Shown here: positions 18,489 through 26,791 of the stretch, one piece after another
Numbering within the stretch: position 1 is the stretch's first letter
How the letters are laid out: each line of letters begins with the position of its first letter
Assembly (NCBI RefSeq): GCF_045348435.1
Contig: NZ_CP157484.1
Coordinates: 868,001 to 932,000 of the forward strand
DNA: 64,000 nucleotides
Source: Alsobacter sp045348435
GTDB lineage: Bacteria > Pseudomonadota > Alphaproteobacteria > Rhizobiales > Beijerinckiaceae
Direction of reading: 5' to 3'
Translations under genes and position numbers: made by a program
Notes under the pieces: generated by a model
Databases searched by the model: none
The model's input: the letters and a program-made list of their open reading frames with translations, nothing else
What the model was told of the DNA's origin: nothing

Positions 18489-18503
18489 TTAACCTGCTCT
18501 TAG
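18489..18503 (+). promoter_or_regulatory. CtrA-like box TTAA-N7-TTAG
   Basis: TTAA at 18489-18492 and TTAG at 18500-18503 are separated by seven bases, one mismatch from the CtrA consensus TTAA-N7-TTAA. It lies 79 bp before the second DUF900 hydrolase start, a normal distance for a promoter element. TTAA is rare in this GC-rich DNA. Confidence 0.4.
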
Positions 18504-18581
18504 GCCGGGGAGGGCGATGTGGGACGGACGGCGCGGGCGGTCGCGGACCCGCCCGGGGCGCCTGCGGAGGGGTTGGACACC

Positions 18582-19814
18582 GTGCCACGCACGACATTGA
18601 ACGCTTTTGGGGCGCGCAGCCGCGCCGCGAAGGCCGCGACGGCCCTGATGCTCATCCTGGCGCTGGCCGGATGCAGCACGAGCTCCGCCTCGATCACCGG
18701 CGTGTCCGCCCTCCTGGGCTCGTCCCAGGCGGAGCAGGGCCGCACCGTGCGGATCTTCGTCGCCTCGACGCGCAAGCCCGCCAGCGGCGAAGCCGTCCGC
18801 GGGCCCCGCTTCAACCTCACGGCCGTCAGCGTGCCGCCCGGCCACGAGCCCGGCGTGATCGAGCGTCCGAGCTTCACCTCCGAGAGCCCCAGCCGGCATT
18901 TCACGGTGGCCAGCGAGCGCAAGCTCGACTCCGAGGCGTTCCAGCAGGCGGTCGCCACCCAGCTCTCCGGCCGCGTCGGCGTGAGCCGCGACGTGCTGGT
19001 CTTCGTGCATGGCTTCAACACCGGCTATGACGAGGCGCGGTTCCGGCTGGCCCAGATCGTCGCCGACTCGGGCTTCACCGGCGTGCCGGTGCTGTTCACC
19101 TGGCCGTCCCGCAACCAGATCCTCGCTTATGGCTCTGACAAGGAGAGCGCCACGGCCTCGCGCGACCATCTGGAGAAGCTCATCGAGGACCTCGGCGCGG
19201 CGCCCGGCGTCGGGCGCGTCCATGTGCTGGCGCATTCCATGGGCACGTGGCTGGCGATGGAGTCGCTGCGCCAGGCGGCCATCGGCGGCAAGGCCCAACT
19301 GGGCGGACATCTGGGCGAGGTCATGCTGGCCGCGCCGGACATCGACCTGGAGGTCTTCCGCGGGCAGATGAGCCGCGTCGGGCAGGTCGCGCGCGTGTCG
19401 GTGTTCGCGGCGGCCGACGACCGGGCGCTGTCGGTGTCGAGCACGCTCGCCGGCGACCGCACCCGCCTCGGCGCGCTGAACCTGAGCGACAAGTCGCATC
19501 TCAGCGAGCTGGACGGCCTCAACGTGCGGGTCTACGACCTCACCAAGGCCAAGAGCACGGACATGTTCCGGCACGGCACGTTCGCCGAAGCCCCCAGCGT
19601 GGTGCAGTCCATCGGCGCCCAGCTCGCCGACGTCCGCATCGAGGACAAGGCCGCCGTGGAGCAGCAGCAGGCGCAGTCCTTCGTGGACCCGCAGGCCATG
19701 ACGGCGACGCCGTATGGGGGCGACGGGATCGCGCCGGCCAGGCCCGCCGCCGTCAGCACGGCGCCGCTGGGCGCGCCCGGCGCCGCTCCGACGCCGTCGA
19801 CCGCGATCCGGTGA
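18582..19814 (+). CDS. DUF900 alpha/beta-hydrolase lipoprotein (second of two)
   Basis: 410 residues from GTG 18582, preferred over a GTG 21 codons earlier because GGAGGGG lies about 10 bp upstream and the CtrA-like box then falls in the promoter region. Lipobox LAGC places the lipidated Cys at residue 31. The core repeats the layout of its upstream neighbour: VFVHGFNTGYDEARF, FTWPSRNQI, LAHSMGTWLAME with Ser219, APDIDLEVF and KAKSTDMFRHGTF. The C-terminus is a Pro/Ala/Gln-rich tail of about 60 residues unlike that of the paralogue. Likely a cell-envelope esterase; the substrate is unknown. Confidence 0.87.
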   Translation: MPRTTLNAFGARSRAAKAATALMLILALAGCSTSSASITGVSALLGSSQAEQGRTVRIFVASTRKPASGEAVRGPRFNLTAVSVPPGHEPGVIERPSFTSESPSRHFTVASERKLDSEAFQQAVATQLSGRVGVSRDVLVFVHGFNTGYDEARFRLAQIVADSGFTGVPVLFTWPSRNQILAYGSDKESATASRDHLEKLIEDLGAAPGVGRVHVLAHSMGTWLAMESLRQAAIGGKAQLGGHLGEVMLAAPDIDLEVFRGQMSRVGQVARVSVFAAADDRALSVSSTLAGDRTRLGALNLSDKSHLSELDGLNVRVYDLTKAKSTDMFRHGTFAEAPSVVQSIGAQLADVRIEDKAAVEQQQAQSFVDPQAMTATPYGGDGIAPARPAAVSTAPLGAPGAAPTPSTAIR

Positions 19815-19824
19815 CCGAACGGGT

Positions 19825-20610
19825 TCAGCCGCGCGAGGGCGACGCCGAAGCCGAACCGATCACCGGCTCGAAGGGCCAGCCGATCCGGCCGAAGCCCGGC
19901 AGCTTGATGGCGGGGCGCCGCAGGTCGAAGCCCGCGACGAGCCCCAGGATGTTCACCTCGACGCCCTCAATCCAGCCGACGCTGGCGCCGAGCAGGCCGC
20001 CCAGCCCGACCTGCACGCCGGTGCGGCTGGGCGTGAGCCCGAACACGGAGCCGTCGGCGCGGTAGTCCTTGCCGAGCGCGGTCGGAGGCAGCGCGATGCC
20101 GGCTTCCGGGATGGCGGAGAGCACGAAGGTCACGAAGGTGTTGGAGTTCGGCCCCGGCCAGGCGCGGTAGCCTCCCGCCTGCGAGAACGGGTATCGCCGC
20201 ACCGCGTCCCGCACCTTGGGGATGAGCGCCTCCGCCTCGGCGCCCTCGATGGCGGCGATCCGCTCCGGATCCTGTCCAAACCATCGCCCGTCGGGCGCCC
20301 AGTTGTCCGTCCGGACGGGCGACCCCCAGCCGACCACGTCGAAGCGGGTATAGCGGGCGCCGCCGCGGTCCTTGATCACCACCCAGGTGTGATGGGCGAA
20401 AATGCCGCGCCACCAGCCGACGCGCCCGGCATAGACATGCAGAATTGCTTCCGGCTTGGCGGAAGCCGCGGGCAGCAGGCCCGCGCTGGACCAGCTGGCG
20501 GAGGACCAGTCGCGCGGCCGGTCCTGCGCCGCCCACCAGGCGGCGTGCAGGCCAAGCGGCGCGATGAAGACCAGTACGAAGAGCAGGAGCACGCGTTTGA
20601 TCCCAGCCAT
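19825..20610 (-). CDS. DUF3750 family protein, membrane-anchored
   Basis: 261 residues from ATG 20610, which places an N-terminal hydrophobic anchor (VLLLFVLVFIAPLGLHAAWW, residues 7-26) right after the start; the open frame upstream is low-quality. The periplasmic part shows the DUF3750 marks HTWVVIKD, WGSPVRTDNWAPDGRW, YPFSQAGGYRAWPGPNSNTF and a Gly-rich C-terminal half. The HTW and PGPNSNTF motifs resemble those of permuted-papain-like (NlpC-type) folds, so an amidase role is possible; this is inference. Convergent with the DUF900 gene, 10 bp apart. Confidence 0.82.
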   Translation of the reverse strand: MAGIKRVLLLFVLVFIAPLGLHAAWWAAQDRPRDWSSASWSSAGLLPAASAKPEAILHVYAGRVGWWRGIFAHHTWVVIKDRGGARYTRFDVVGWGSPVRTDNWAPDGRWFGQDPERIAAIEGAEAEALIPKVRDAVRRYPFSQAGGYRAWPGPNSNTFVTFVLSAIPEAGIALPPTALGKDYRADGSVFGLTPSRTGVQVGLGGLLGASVGWIEGVEVNILGLVAGFDLRRPAIKLPGFGRIGWPFEPVIGSASASPSRG

Positions 20611-20662
20611 GGCGCCCTCATTCAGCGCCTCAGCATGGCGGAACAAAGACGGATGGGCTGGA

Positions 20663-21085
20663 TCAGACCTCTTCGCCGACGAACCGGACTTGACCTCCGG
20701 TCGCCCCGACGCGGCGCACGGCGGAGTAGAACCGGCGGTCGCTGGTGACGAGGGGGGCATCGGTGGCCATGGCGAGCGCGAGATAGATGCAGGAGTAGAT
20801 CGGCTCGCTCAGGATCTGGGCCAGCCGGTAGGCCTCCTTCAGGTGGGGGTCGGAAGGCAAGGTTTCGATCGCGAGCAGGCCGAGCCGCCGCTCCATGGCC
20901 GACAGGACGACGGTGGAGATGTCGCCCGTGGAGGCCAAGCTGCGCAGAACGCCTCGCACTTCGGCGGTCAGGATGTCGGGCGCGCGGATATGCTCGGTCT
21001 CCAGCAGAGCGAGGCTGGCGGGCGTGTGCTCCGAGCTCAGAAACCAGTTCAGCGCCACGCTGGCGTCGATGATCGGCCGGGTCAT
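20663..21085 (-). CDS. PIN-domain toxin (VapC/FitB-like) with altered acidic site
   Basis: 140 residues. PIN ribonuclease layout: Asp7 in IIDASVALNWF, Glu42 in ILTAEVRGVL, and Asp116 in LVTSDRRFY. The third acidic residue, normally Asp in a YDxxYLALA motif, is Ser98 here (IYSCIYLALA), so metal binding and RNA cleavage may be weakened. Its start overlaps the antitoxin stop by ATGA. The pair resembles FitAB/VapBC modules that inhibit growth by cleaving tRNA or rRNA when the antitoxin is degraded. Confidence 0.88.
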   Translation of the reverse strand: MTRPIIDASVALNWFLSSEHTPASLALLETEHIRAPDILTAEVRGVLRSLASTGDISTVVLSAMERRLGLLAIETLPSDPHLKEAYRLAQILSEPIYSCIYLALAMATDAPLVTSDRRFYSAVRRVGATGGQVRFVGEEV

Positions 21086-21375
21086 ATGTCCAGCTCCACG
21101 ACTTCGAACGCGTCGCCGATCAGCCGGTCCCGTTCCATCCTGAGGCCGCGCAGGACCTCGTTGGCGCTGCGTTTGACGCTGGGCATCTTGCTGTAGCGGT
21201 ACTGGTCCAGCTGCGCCCGCGCCCAGGTCCGCTGCGGACCCAGCCGCGCGTCCGAGAAGAGCCGGACGAGAGCCCGGCGGGCTTCATCCTCGATGATGCC
21301 GTCGCTGTGCGCGGCGCTCCGCGCCAGCGCCACGAGCACGTCCTGAGGCAAGTTCTGAATCGTGATAGTCGCCAT
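21082..21375 (-). CDS. FitA-like ribbon-helix-helix antitoxin
   Basis: 97 residues. The first 45 form a ribbon-helix-helix DNA-binding domain (MATITIQNLPQDVLVALARSAA, then an IIEDEARRALVRLF helix), as in FitA/VapB antitoxins. The longer C-terminal tail, with QLDQYRYSKMPSVKRSANEVLRGL, would wrap the PIN toxin. It is first in the operon and would repress its own promoter as the toxin-antitoxin complex. The upstream 112 bp are AT-rich for this genome and are the probable operator. Confidence 0.85.
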   Translation of the reverse strand: MATITIQNLPQDVLVALARSAAHSDGIIEDEARRALVRLFSDARLGPQRTWARAQLDQYRYSKMPSVKRSANEVLRGLRMERDRLIGDAFEVVELDI

Positions 21376-21487
21376 TCTCGAAGGATGAGCGACAAGATTT
21401 AAGATCAGGTAAGGCGTATCGGGGAAGTATTTCGACGCAATAGTTGTAGACTAAGCCTTTTAAAGCTTTTGGTTGCAGGCGCGCCTT

Positions 21488-23653
21488 CTACTCGGCCGCC
21501 TGCTTGGGCTCGTAGCCCAGGCGCCGGTTCAGTTCGTGGATGAGGTCCTGCGCGGCGTCGGCGATCACGGTCCCGGGCGGGAAGATGGCCGACGCGCCGG
21601 CGGCGCGCAGCGCCTCGAAGTCCTGCGGCGGGATGACCCCGCCGACCACGATCATGATGTCCGGACGGCCGGCCTCGGCCAGCGCCGCCTTCAGCTCGGG
21701 CACGAGCGTCAGGTGTCCGGCGGCGAGCGACGACACGCCCACGATGTGGACGTCGTTCTCGACCGCCTGGCGGGCTGCTTCGCCCGGGGTGGCGAAGAGC
21801 GGCCCGATGTCCACGTCGAAGCCCAGATCCGCGAAGGCCGAGGCGATGACCTTCTGCCCGCGGTCATGCCCGTCCTGGCCCATCTTGGCGACCAGGATGC
21901 GGGGACGCCGGCCGTCCGCGTCCTCGAAGCGCTGCACCAGCTTCTGCACCCGGGCGACGGCGTCCGACATGGTCCCGACCTCACGCTTGTAGACCCCCGA
22001 GATCGAGCGGATCTCGGCGCGGTGGCGCCCGAAAACGGTCTCCAGCGCCATCGAGATTTCACCCACCGTCGCCTTGGCGCGCGCCGCGTCCACGGCCAGC
22101 GCCAGCAAGTTGCCGTCCTGGCGCGCGCCCTCCGAGAGCGCGGCGAGCGCCGCCTCGACGGCCTTGGGGTCGCGGTCGGCCTTGAGGCGGGCGAGCTTTT
22201 CGAGCTGCTGCGTCCGCACGGACGAGTTGTCGACCTTGAGCACGTCGATCGGCTTTTCGTCGGTCGGCCGGTGCTTGTTCACCCCGATCACGGACTGGCG
22301 CCGGGAATCGATGCGGGCCTGCGTCTTGGCCGCCGCTTCCTCGATCCTGAGCTTCGGGATGCCGGCCTCGATGGCCTTGGCCATGCCGCCGAGCTGCTCG
22401 ACCTCCTGGATGTGCTCCCAGGCCTTCTGGGCGAGCTCGGCCGTGAGCCGCTCCACATAGAAGGAGCCGCCCCACGGGTCGATGATGCGCGTCGTGCCGC
22501 TCTCCTGCTGCAGGAAGAGCTGCGTGTTGCGGGCGATGCGGGCCGAGAAGTCGGTGGGCAGCGCCAGCGCCTCGTCGAGCGCATTGGTGTGCAGCGACTG
22601 GGTGTGCCCCTGCGTGGCCGCCATGGCCTCGATCTGGGTGCGGATGACGTTGTTGAACACATCCTGGGCGGTCAGCGACCAGCCGGACGTCTGCGAGTGC
22701 GTGCGCAGCGGCAGGGACTTGTCGCTCTTGGGCCCGAACGGCTTCACCAGCTCGGCCCACAGCAGGCGCGCGGCGCGCAGCTTCGCGACCTCCATGAAGA
22801 AGTTCATGCCGATCGCCCAGAAGAACGACAGCCGCGGCGCGAACTGGTCGACCGTGAGCCCGGCCGCGATGCCGGCCCGCAGATATTCGACGCCGTCCGC
22901 CAGCGTATAGGCGAGCTCCAGGTCCTGCGTCGCCCCGGCCTCCTGCATGTGGTAGCCGGAGATCGAGATGGAGTTGAATTTCGGCATCTTCTGCGACGTG
23001 TAGGAGAAGATGTCCGAGATGATCCGCATCGACGGGGAGGGCGGGTAGATATAGGTGTTGCGGACCATGAACTCCTTGAGGATGTCGTTCTGGATGGTCC
23101 CGCTGAGCTTCTCGGGCGGCACGCCCTGTTCCTCGGCCGCCACGATGTAGAGCGCCAGCACCGGCAGCACCGCGCCGTTCATCGTCATCGACACGCTCAT
23201 CTGGTCGAGCGGGATGCCTGAGAACAGCGTGCGCATGTCGTAGATGGAATCGATCGCCACGCCAGCCATGCCGACGTCGCCGCTGACGCGCGGATGGTCG
23301 CTGTCGTAGCCGCGATGAGTGGCGAGGTCGAACGCCACCGACAGGCCCTTCTGCCCGGCCGCGAGGTTGCGGCGGTAGAAGGCGTTGGAATCCTCCGCCG
23401 TGGAGAAGCCGGCATATTGCCGGACCGTCCAGGGCTGGTTGACGTACATGGTCGGGTAGGGGCCGCGCAGATAGGGCGGAAGGCCGGGCAGGCTGTCGAC
23501 CGAGGCGAGGCCGGCGCGGTCGGCTTGCGTGTAGACCGGCTTCACCGGGATGCCCTCCGGGGTCATCCACGGGGCGGCCGCCTCTCCGCCCTGGCCGAGC
23601 GCGCCGGGACGGGGCGCGAAGGCGACGGTGGCGAAGTCGGGTATCCGGCTCAT
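21488..23653 (-). CDS. mutB: Methylmalonyl-CoA mutase, large (catalytic) subunit
   Basis: 721 residues, the family's normal length, from ATG 23653 (GAGGACC upstream; MSRIPDFATVAF is a typical start). It converts (R)-methylmalonyl-CoA to succinyl-CoA using adenosylcobalamin. The TIM barrel shows RGPYPTMYVNQPWTVRQYAGFSTAEDSN, the substrate-facing loop, and SISGYHMQEAGA. The C-terminal B12 domain has the base-off motif DxHxxG at Asp594, His596 and Gly599, then GVSSLAAGHLTLVP and VVGGVIPPQDF. The small-subunit gene lies upstream on the same strand, separated by a secreted-protein gene. Confidence 0.97.
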   Translation of the reverse strand: MSRIPDFATVAFAPRPGALGQGGEAAAPWMTPEGIPVKPVYTQADRAGLASVDSLPGLPPYLRGPYPTMYVNQPWTVRQYAGFSTAEDSNAFYRRNLAAGQKGLSVAFDLATHRGYDSDHPRVSGDVGMAGVAIDSIYDMRTLFSGIPLDQMSVSMTMNGAVLPVLALYIVAAEEQGVPPEKLSGTIQNDILKEFMVRNTYIYPPSPSMRIISDIFSYTSQKMPKFNSISISGYHMQEAGATQDLELAYTLADGVEYLRAGIAAGLTVDQFAPRLSFFWAIGMNFFMEVAKLRAARLLWAELVKPFGPKSDKSLPLRTHSQTSGWSLTAQDVFNNVIRTQIEAMAATQGHTQSLHTNALDEALALPTDFSARIARNTQLFLQQESGTTRIIDPWGGSFYVERLTAELAQKAWEHIQEVEQLGGMAKAIEAGIPKLRIEEAAAKTQARIDSRRQSVIGVNKHRPTDEKPIDVLKVDNSSVRTQQLEKLARLKADRDPKAVEAALAALSEGARQDGNLLALAVDAARAKATVGEISMALETVFGRHRAEIRSISGVYKREVGTMSDAVARVQKLVQRFEDADGRRPRILVAKMGQDGHDRGQKVIASAFADLGFDVDIGPLFATPGEAARQAVENDVHIVGVSSLAAGHLTLVPELKAALAEAGRPDIMIVVGGVIPPQDFEALRAAGASAIFPPGTVIADAAQDLIHELNRRLGYEPKQAAE

Positions 23654-23794
23654 GGACGGGTCCTCGTCATGCATCCTGCAGCCCCGCGCGCGGGCGGAAG
23701 CCGCTGTTCGTGGGCGGAAATTACCATGCCGGACGTGCCCCGTCGAACCGCCGATGCCCCGCAATAAGTCGGACGACCGGCCGCGCGCCGGGCC

Positions 23795-24145
23795 TCAGCG
23801 CTTGTCGGCGGTCCACGCGCCGGAGCATTTGCGGGTGGGCGACGTCCAGCGGCCTTCGCCGTAGCCGGGCGTGATCCGGCCATTCGCCCGCAGCATGTCC
23901 TGGCCGTACTGGATCGTCGCGGTGACCCGGCCCGCGGCGTCCACGCCGCCGGTCGCCACCGCGCCGGTCTGGCCCGCATAGAAGACTTTGCCGCCTTCCA
24001 CGTTCACCGGGAAACGGTAGACCTTGTCGCAAGCGCCGCGCTGCGTGGTCAGCAGGACCGAGTAGGACCCGTCGTAATTGGCCGCCTGTCCGGCCGTCGC
24101 CGCCGCCGACAGGACCAGGGCGGCCAGCAGCATGGATTTCGTCAT
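23795..24145 (-). CDS. Small secreted protein of unknown function
   Basis: 116 residues with a clear signal peptide (MTKSMLLAALVLSAAATAGQAA, cleavage about residue 22). The mature ~94 residues are predicted mostly beta strand, with two Cys (GACDKVYRFP and TRKCSGAW) that could form a disulfide. The middle reads like a small beta-sandwich: YDGSYSVLLTTQRGACDK, then VNVEGGKVFYAG and GRVTATIQYGQDMLRANGRI. I do not recognise a named family; similar small secreted proteins occur across Hyphomicrobiales. It sits between the two mutase subunit genes in the same orientation. Confidence 0.8.
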   Translation of the reverse strand: MTKSMLLAALVLSAAATAGQAANYDGSYSVLLTTQRGACDKVYRFPVNVEGGKVFYAGQTGAVATGGVDAAGRVTATIQYGQDMLRANGRITPGYGEGRWTSPTRKCSGAWTADKR

Positions 24146-24238
24146 CGCCTCACCTCCGCGTTCGCCGATGAAAGACGAACGAGGGGCGCGGTGGTTCCCG
24201 TCGCCCGGCGCGCCGGGCGATCGGGCGCGGCGCGGCTC

Positions 24239-26101
24239 CTAGACGGCCTCCTGCGCCTCGCGCAGGACCTTGAGCACGTCCATGCCGGCAAAGACGAAAC
24301 CGCCCACGCCCGCGTCGGTCAGCGCGGCCTCCAGCTCGCCCGGGCGGCCGGCCAGATAGACACGGCGCGCCCCGGCGCCGGCCAGCGCCCGGGCGGCGTC
24401 GGCCGCTTCGCGGGCGTAGACCTCGTCCGACGAGCAGATGCAGGCCAGCGGCGCCCCGCTGGCCCGGAACGCCGCCGCAAGCGCGCCGATGTCGGTGGCG
24501 CCGGCCGCGGCGAAGCCGTCATTGCCGAGCGCGACCACGCCCCCGGCTTCGAACAGGTTCTTGGCGAACTGGGCGCGCGCCGTGAAGGCGGAGACCGGCC
24601 CCAGATTGGCCAGGAACACCGTTGGGTTGCGGCCCGCCGCGCGCGCCGCCTCCGCGTCGTCCCGAAGCCGCTCGAAGGGCTCCGACAAGCGGAAGGCCGG
24701 CAGGGCAGCGATGCCGGAGAAAGGCCGCGCCGGCGCGCCCTCGGGCGCCCGCGCCAGCACCGCGACGGGCTTCTCATGGGCGTCCGGAAACTCGCTCGCC
24801 CCCGTGAGGGCGTCCTTGCGGCGCGCCACGGCCGTCTCGCGCTCTTTTCGCGTGGCGGCGACCCTAGCCTGGAAGGACCCGGCCTCCAGCGCGGCCGGAA
24901 GGCCGCCGCTGCGCTCGATCTCCTGGAAGAGGTCCCAGGCGGCGGAGGCGAGAGACGCGGTGAGCGCCTCGTGGCCGCCGGAGCCGGCGGCGGGGTCGGC
25001 CACCTTGGCGAGGTTCGCCTCCTCCAGCAGCACGAGTTGGGTGTTGCGCGACAGCCGCCGCGCGAAGGCGTCCGGCAGGCCGATCGCCTGGGTGAAGGGC
25101 AGCGCCGCGACGCTGTCGGCCCCGCCCACGCCGGCGGCGAAAACCGCCACCGTCTCGCGCAGCAGGTTCACCCACGGATCGCGGCGGGTCATCATGCGCC
25201 AGGCCGTCTCGGCGTGGATGTGGATCGGCTCGGGCGCGAGCCCGCAGGCCTCCTCCACCCGCGCCCACAGGAGCCGGAGCGCCCGCAGCTTGGCGATGCC
25301 GAGGAACTGGTCCGCGTCGACGGCGAGCCGGAACCCGATCAGCCGCCGCGCGGCGTCCAGGTCCATCCCACCCGCTTCCAGCGCGCGCAGAGAGGCGACG
25401 GCGCTGGCCGTCGCATAGGCGAGCTCCTGGGCTTCCGAGCCGCCGGCCGCGTGCACCACGCGGGCGTCGGCGGCGGCGACCGGGCCCCGGAAGCCGCGCT
25501 TCGCGATCGAGGACGCCATGGCGGCGAAGGGCTTGGCGAGGTCCGGCCAGGGCAGCGGCAGTCCGCCCAGCGTCGCCATCTGGCCGAGGGGATCGTAGCC
25601 GAAGGAGACCCGCACAGAGGCAGGGTCGGTCTTGTCGCGTTCGATGCGCGCGGCGAGGGCCTCGGCGGCCTCCTTGCACGCGAAGGACAGGTCGACCTCG
25701 ACGTGGATGCCGGCTTCCAGCACGACGCCCTGCAGGGCGCGCTCGACGGTGGCGGCGGACCCGTCCGGGAGGCCGAAGCCGTAGGCGCCGTGCGAGCCGG
25801 CGAAGACGAGCTGAAGGCCGGTGGCGCCGTTCTCCAGATCCTCGAGCGCCTGGGCGTTCGCCCGCGCGGGATCGGGGTCGTCGACCCGCTGCAGCACGCT
25901 CCAGCCCGTCCCGGGCGTGCGTCCGGCGATGGGGGCCACGTCCTCTGCCTTGGGATAAAGCGGCTGGATGCTCAGCCCGTCATAGGTGCGCGACACCAAG
26001 GTCCGCTCGAAATCCTTCCCTTTCAGGACCGTGTCGACCAGGGCTCGCCACTGGTCGCGCGTGGGCAGGGGGAAGGACGATGCGAAGGGGGCTTGGGTCA
26101 T
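24239..26101 (-). CDS. mutA: Methylmalonyl-CoA mutase, small subunit
   Basis: 620 residues from ATG 26101, which gives the family start (MTQAPFASSFPLPTRDQWRALV). It is the non-catalytic partner of the large subunit in the heterodimeric mutase. It keeps the barrel (GLSIQPLYPKAEDVAPI, LRALRLLWARVEEACG) and a degenerate B12 domain (CICSSDEVYAREAADAARAL, GVGGFVFAGMDVLKVL) lacking the DxHxxG cobalamin motif, as expected for small subunits. It is transcribed before mutB with the 116-residue secreted-protein gene between; gaps are 93 and 141 bp. Confidence 0.95.
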   Translation of the reverse strand: MTQAPFASSFPLPTRDQWRALVDTVLKGKDFERTLVSRTYDGLSIQPLYPKAEDVAPIAGRTPGTGWSVLQRVDDPDPARANAQALEDLENGATGLQLVFAGSHGAYGFGLPDGSAATVERALQGVVLEAGIHVEVDLSFACKEAAEALAARIERDKTDPASVRVSFGYDPLGQMATLGGLPLPWPDLAKPFAAMASSIAKRGFRGPVAAADARVVHAAGGSEAQELAYATASAVASLRALEAGGMDLDAARRLIGFRLAVDADQFLGIAKLRALRLLWARVEEACGLAPEPIHIHAETAWRMMTRRDPWVNLLRETVAVFAAGVGGADSVAALPFTQAIGLPDAFARRLSRNTQLVLLEEANLAKVADPAAGSGGHEALTASLASAAWDLFQEIERSGGLPAALEAGSFQARVAATRKERETAVARRKDALTGASEFPDAHEKPVAVLARAPEGAPARPFSGIAALPAFRLSEPFERLRDDAEAARAAGRNPTVFLANLGPVSAFTARAQFAKNLFEAGGVVALGNDGFAAAGATDIGALAAAFRASGAPLACICSSDEVYAREAADAARALAGAGARRVYLAGRPGELEAALTDAGVGGFVFAGMDVLKVLREAQEAV

Positions 26102-26210
26102 CCGAGGCTCTCGCTGTCCGGCCGAAAATCCGGCCGGACCATGCCATGACCGCGCCCGCCGGCGCCACCCTCCGTTCGACGGACCCGGCAGGCCGGGCCC
26201 CGCGAAGAGC

Positions 26211-26600
26211 TCAGACGAACTGGCCGAGACCCGGCACGGCGCCGACGATCGCGCCCATCGTGTCCTCGCCGGCCGTCTCGCGGCCATAGGCGAAGAGCTC
26301 CTTTCCGAGCGTCTGCATCTGGTCCATCGACAGGCCGGCCGAGGTGAGCTGGCCGGCCAGCGCCATCAGGCCGCCGCCGCCCATCATGCCGCCGATCGCG
26401 CCCAGGATGCCGCCGCCCCCGCCGCCGCCGGCCTGCTCGGCCGCCAGCGTCTCCGCCCCCGGCATCGCCTGGAACATGCGGCCGACATCCTCGGCCGGAG
26501 CCTCCTTCTGCAGGAAGGACAGGATGATGCCGACGGCCTTGCGGGCCAGCTCGGGGTCCATGCCCGAAGCGGCGCTGATGCGCGAGATGAGGTCTTCCAT
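26211..26600 (-). CDS. Small helical protein with a Gly-rich middle, function unknown
   Basis: 129 residues from ATG 26600 (MEDLISRISAASGMDPELARKAVGIIL). Residues 1-45 form amphipathic helices like those of small helix-bundle proteins of the DUF2267/DUF937 kind. A run of glycines (AGGGGGGGILGAIGGMMGGGG, about 57-77) acts as a flexible or membrane-associating link, and a helical C-terminal part follows. The family assignment is tentative. Divergent from the HerA-like gene, with 191 bp between the starts. Confidence 0.7.
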   Translation of the reverse strand: MEDLISRISAASGMDPELARKAVGIILSFLQKEAPAEDVGRMFQAMPGAETLAAEQAGGGGGGGILGAIGGMMGGGGLMALAGQLTSAGLSMDQMQTLGKELFAYGRETAGEDTMGAIVGAVPGLGQFV

Positions 26601-26791
26601 GATGGCTCCGTTCTGGCGGCCAAGCGCCGCTCCCGGCGCATCTTTGGAAGCCATGCCGGCGAAAGACAAGCGCGCCGCCGGCGAATTGATCTTTGTCGAC
26701 AGGCTGCGGCGTGTGGCATGGAGCGCGCGGCGCAGGTATATCTGGCGCCACGAGCGATGCGCGGAGCCTCCGCGCCACGGACGGACAGGTC

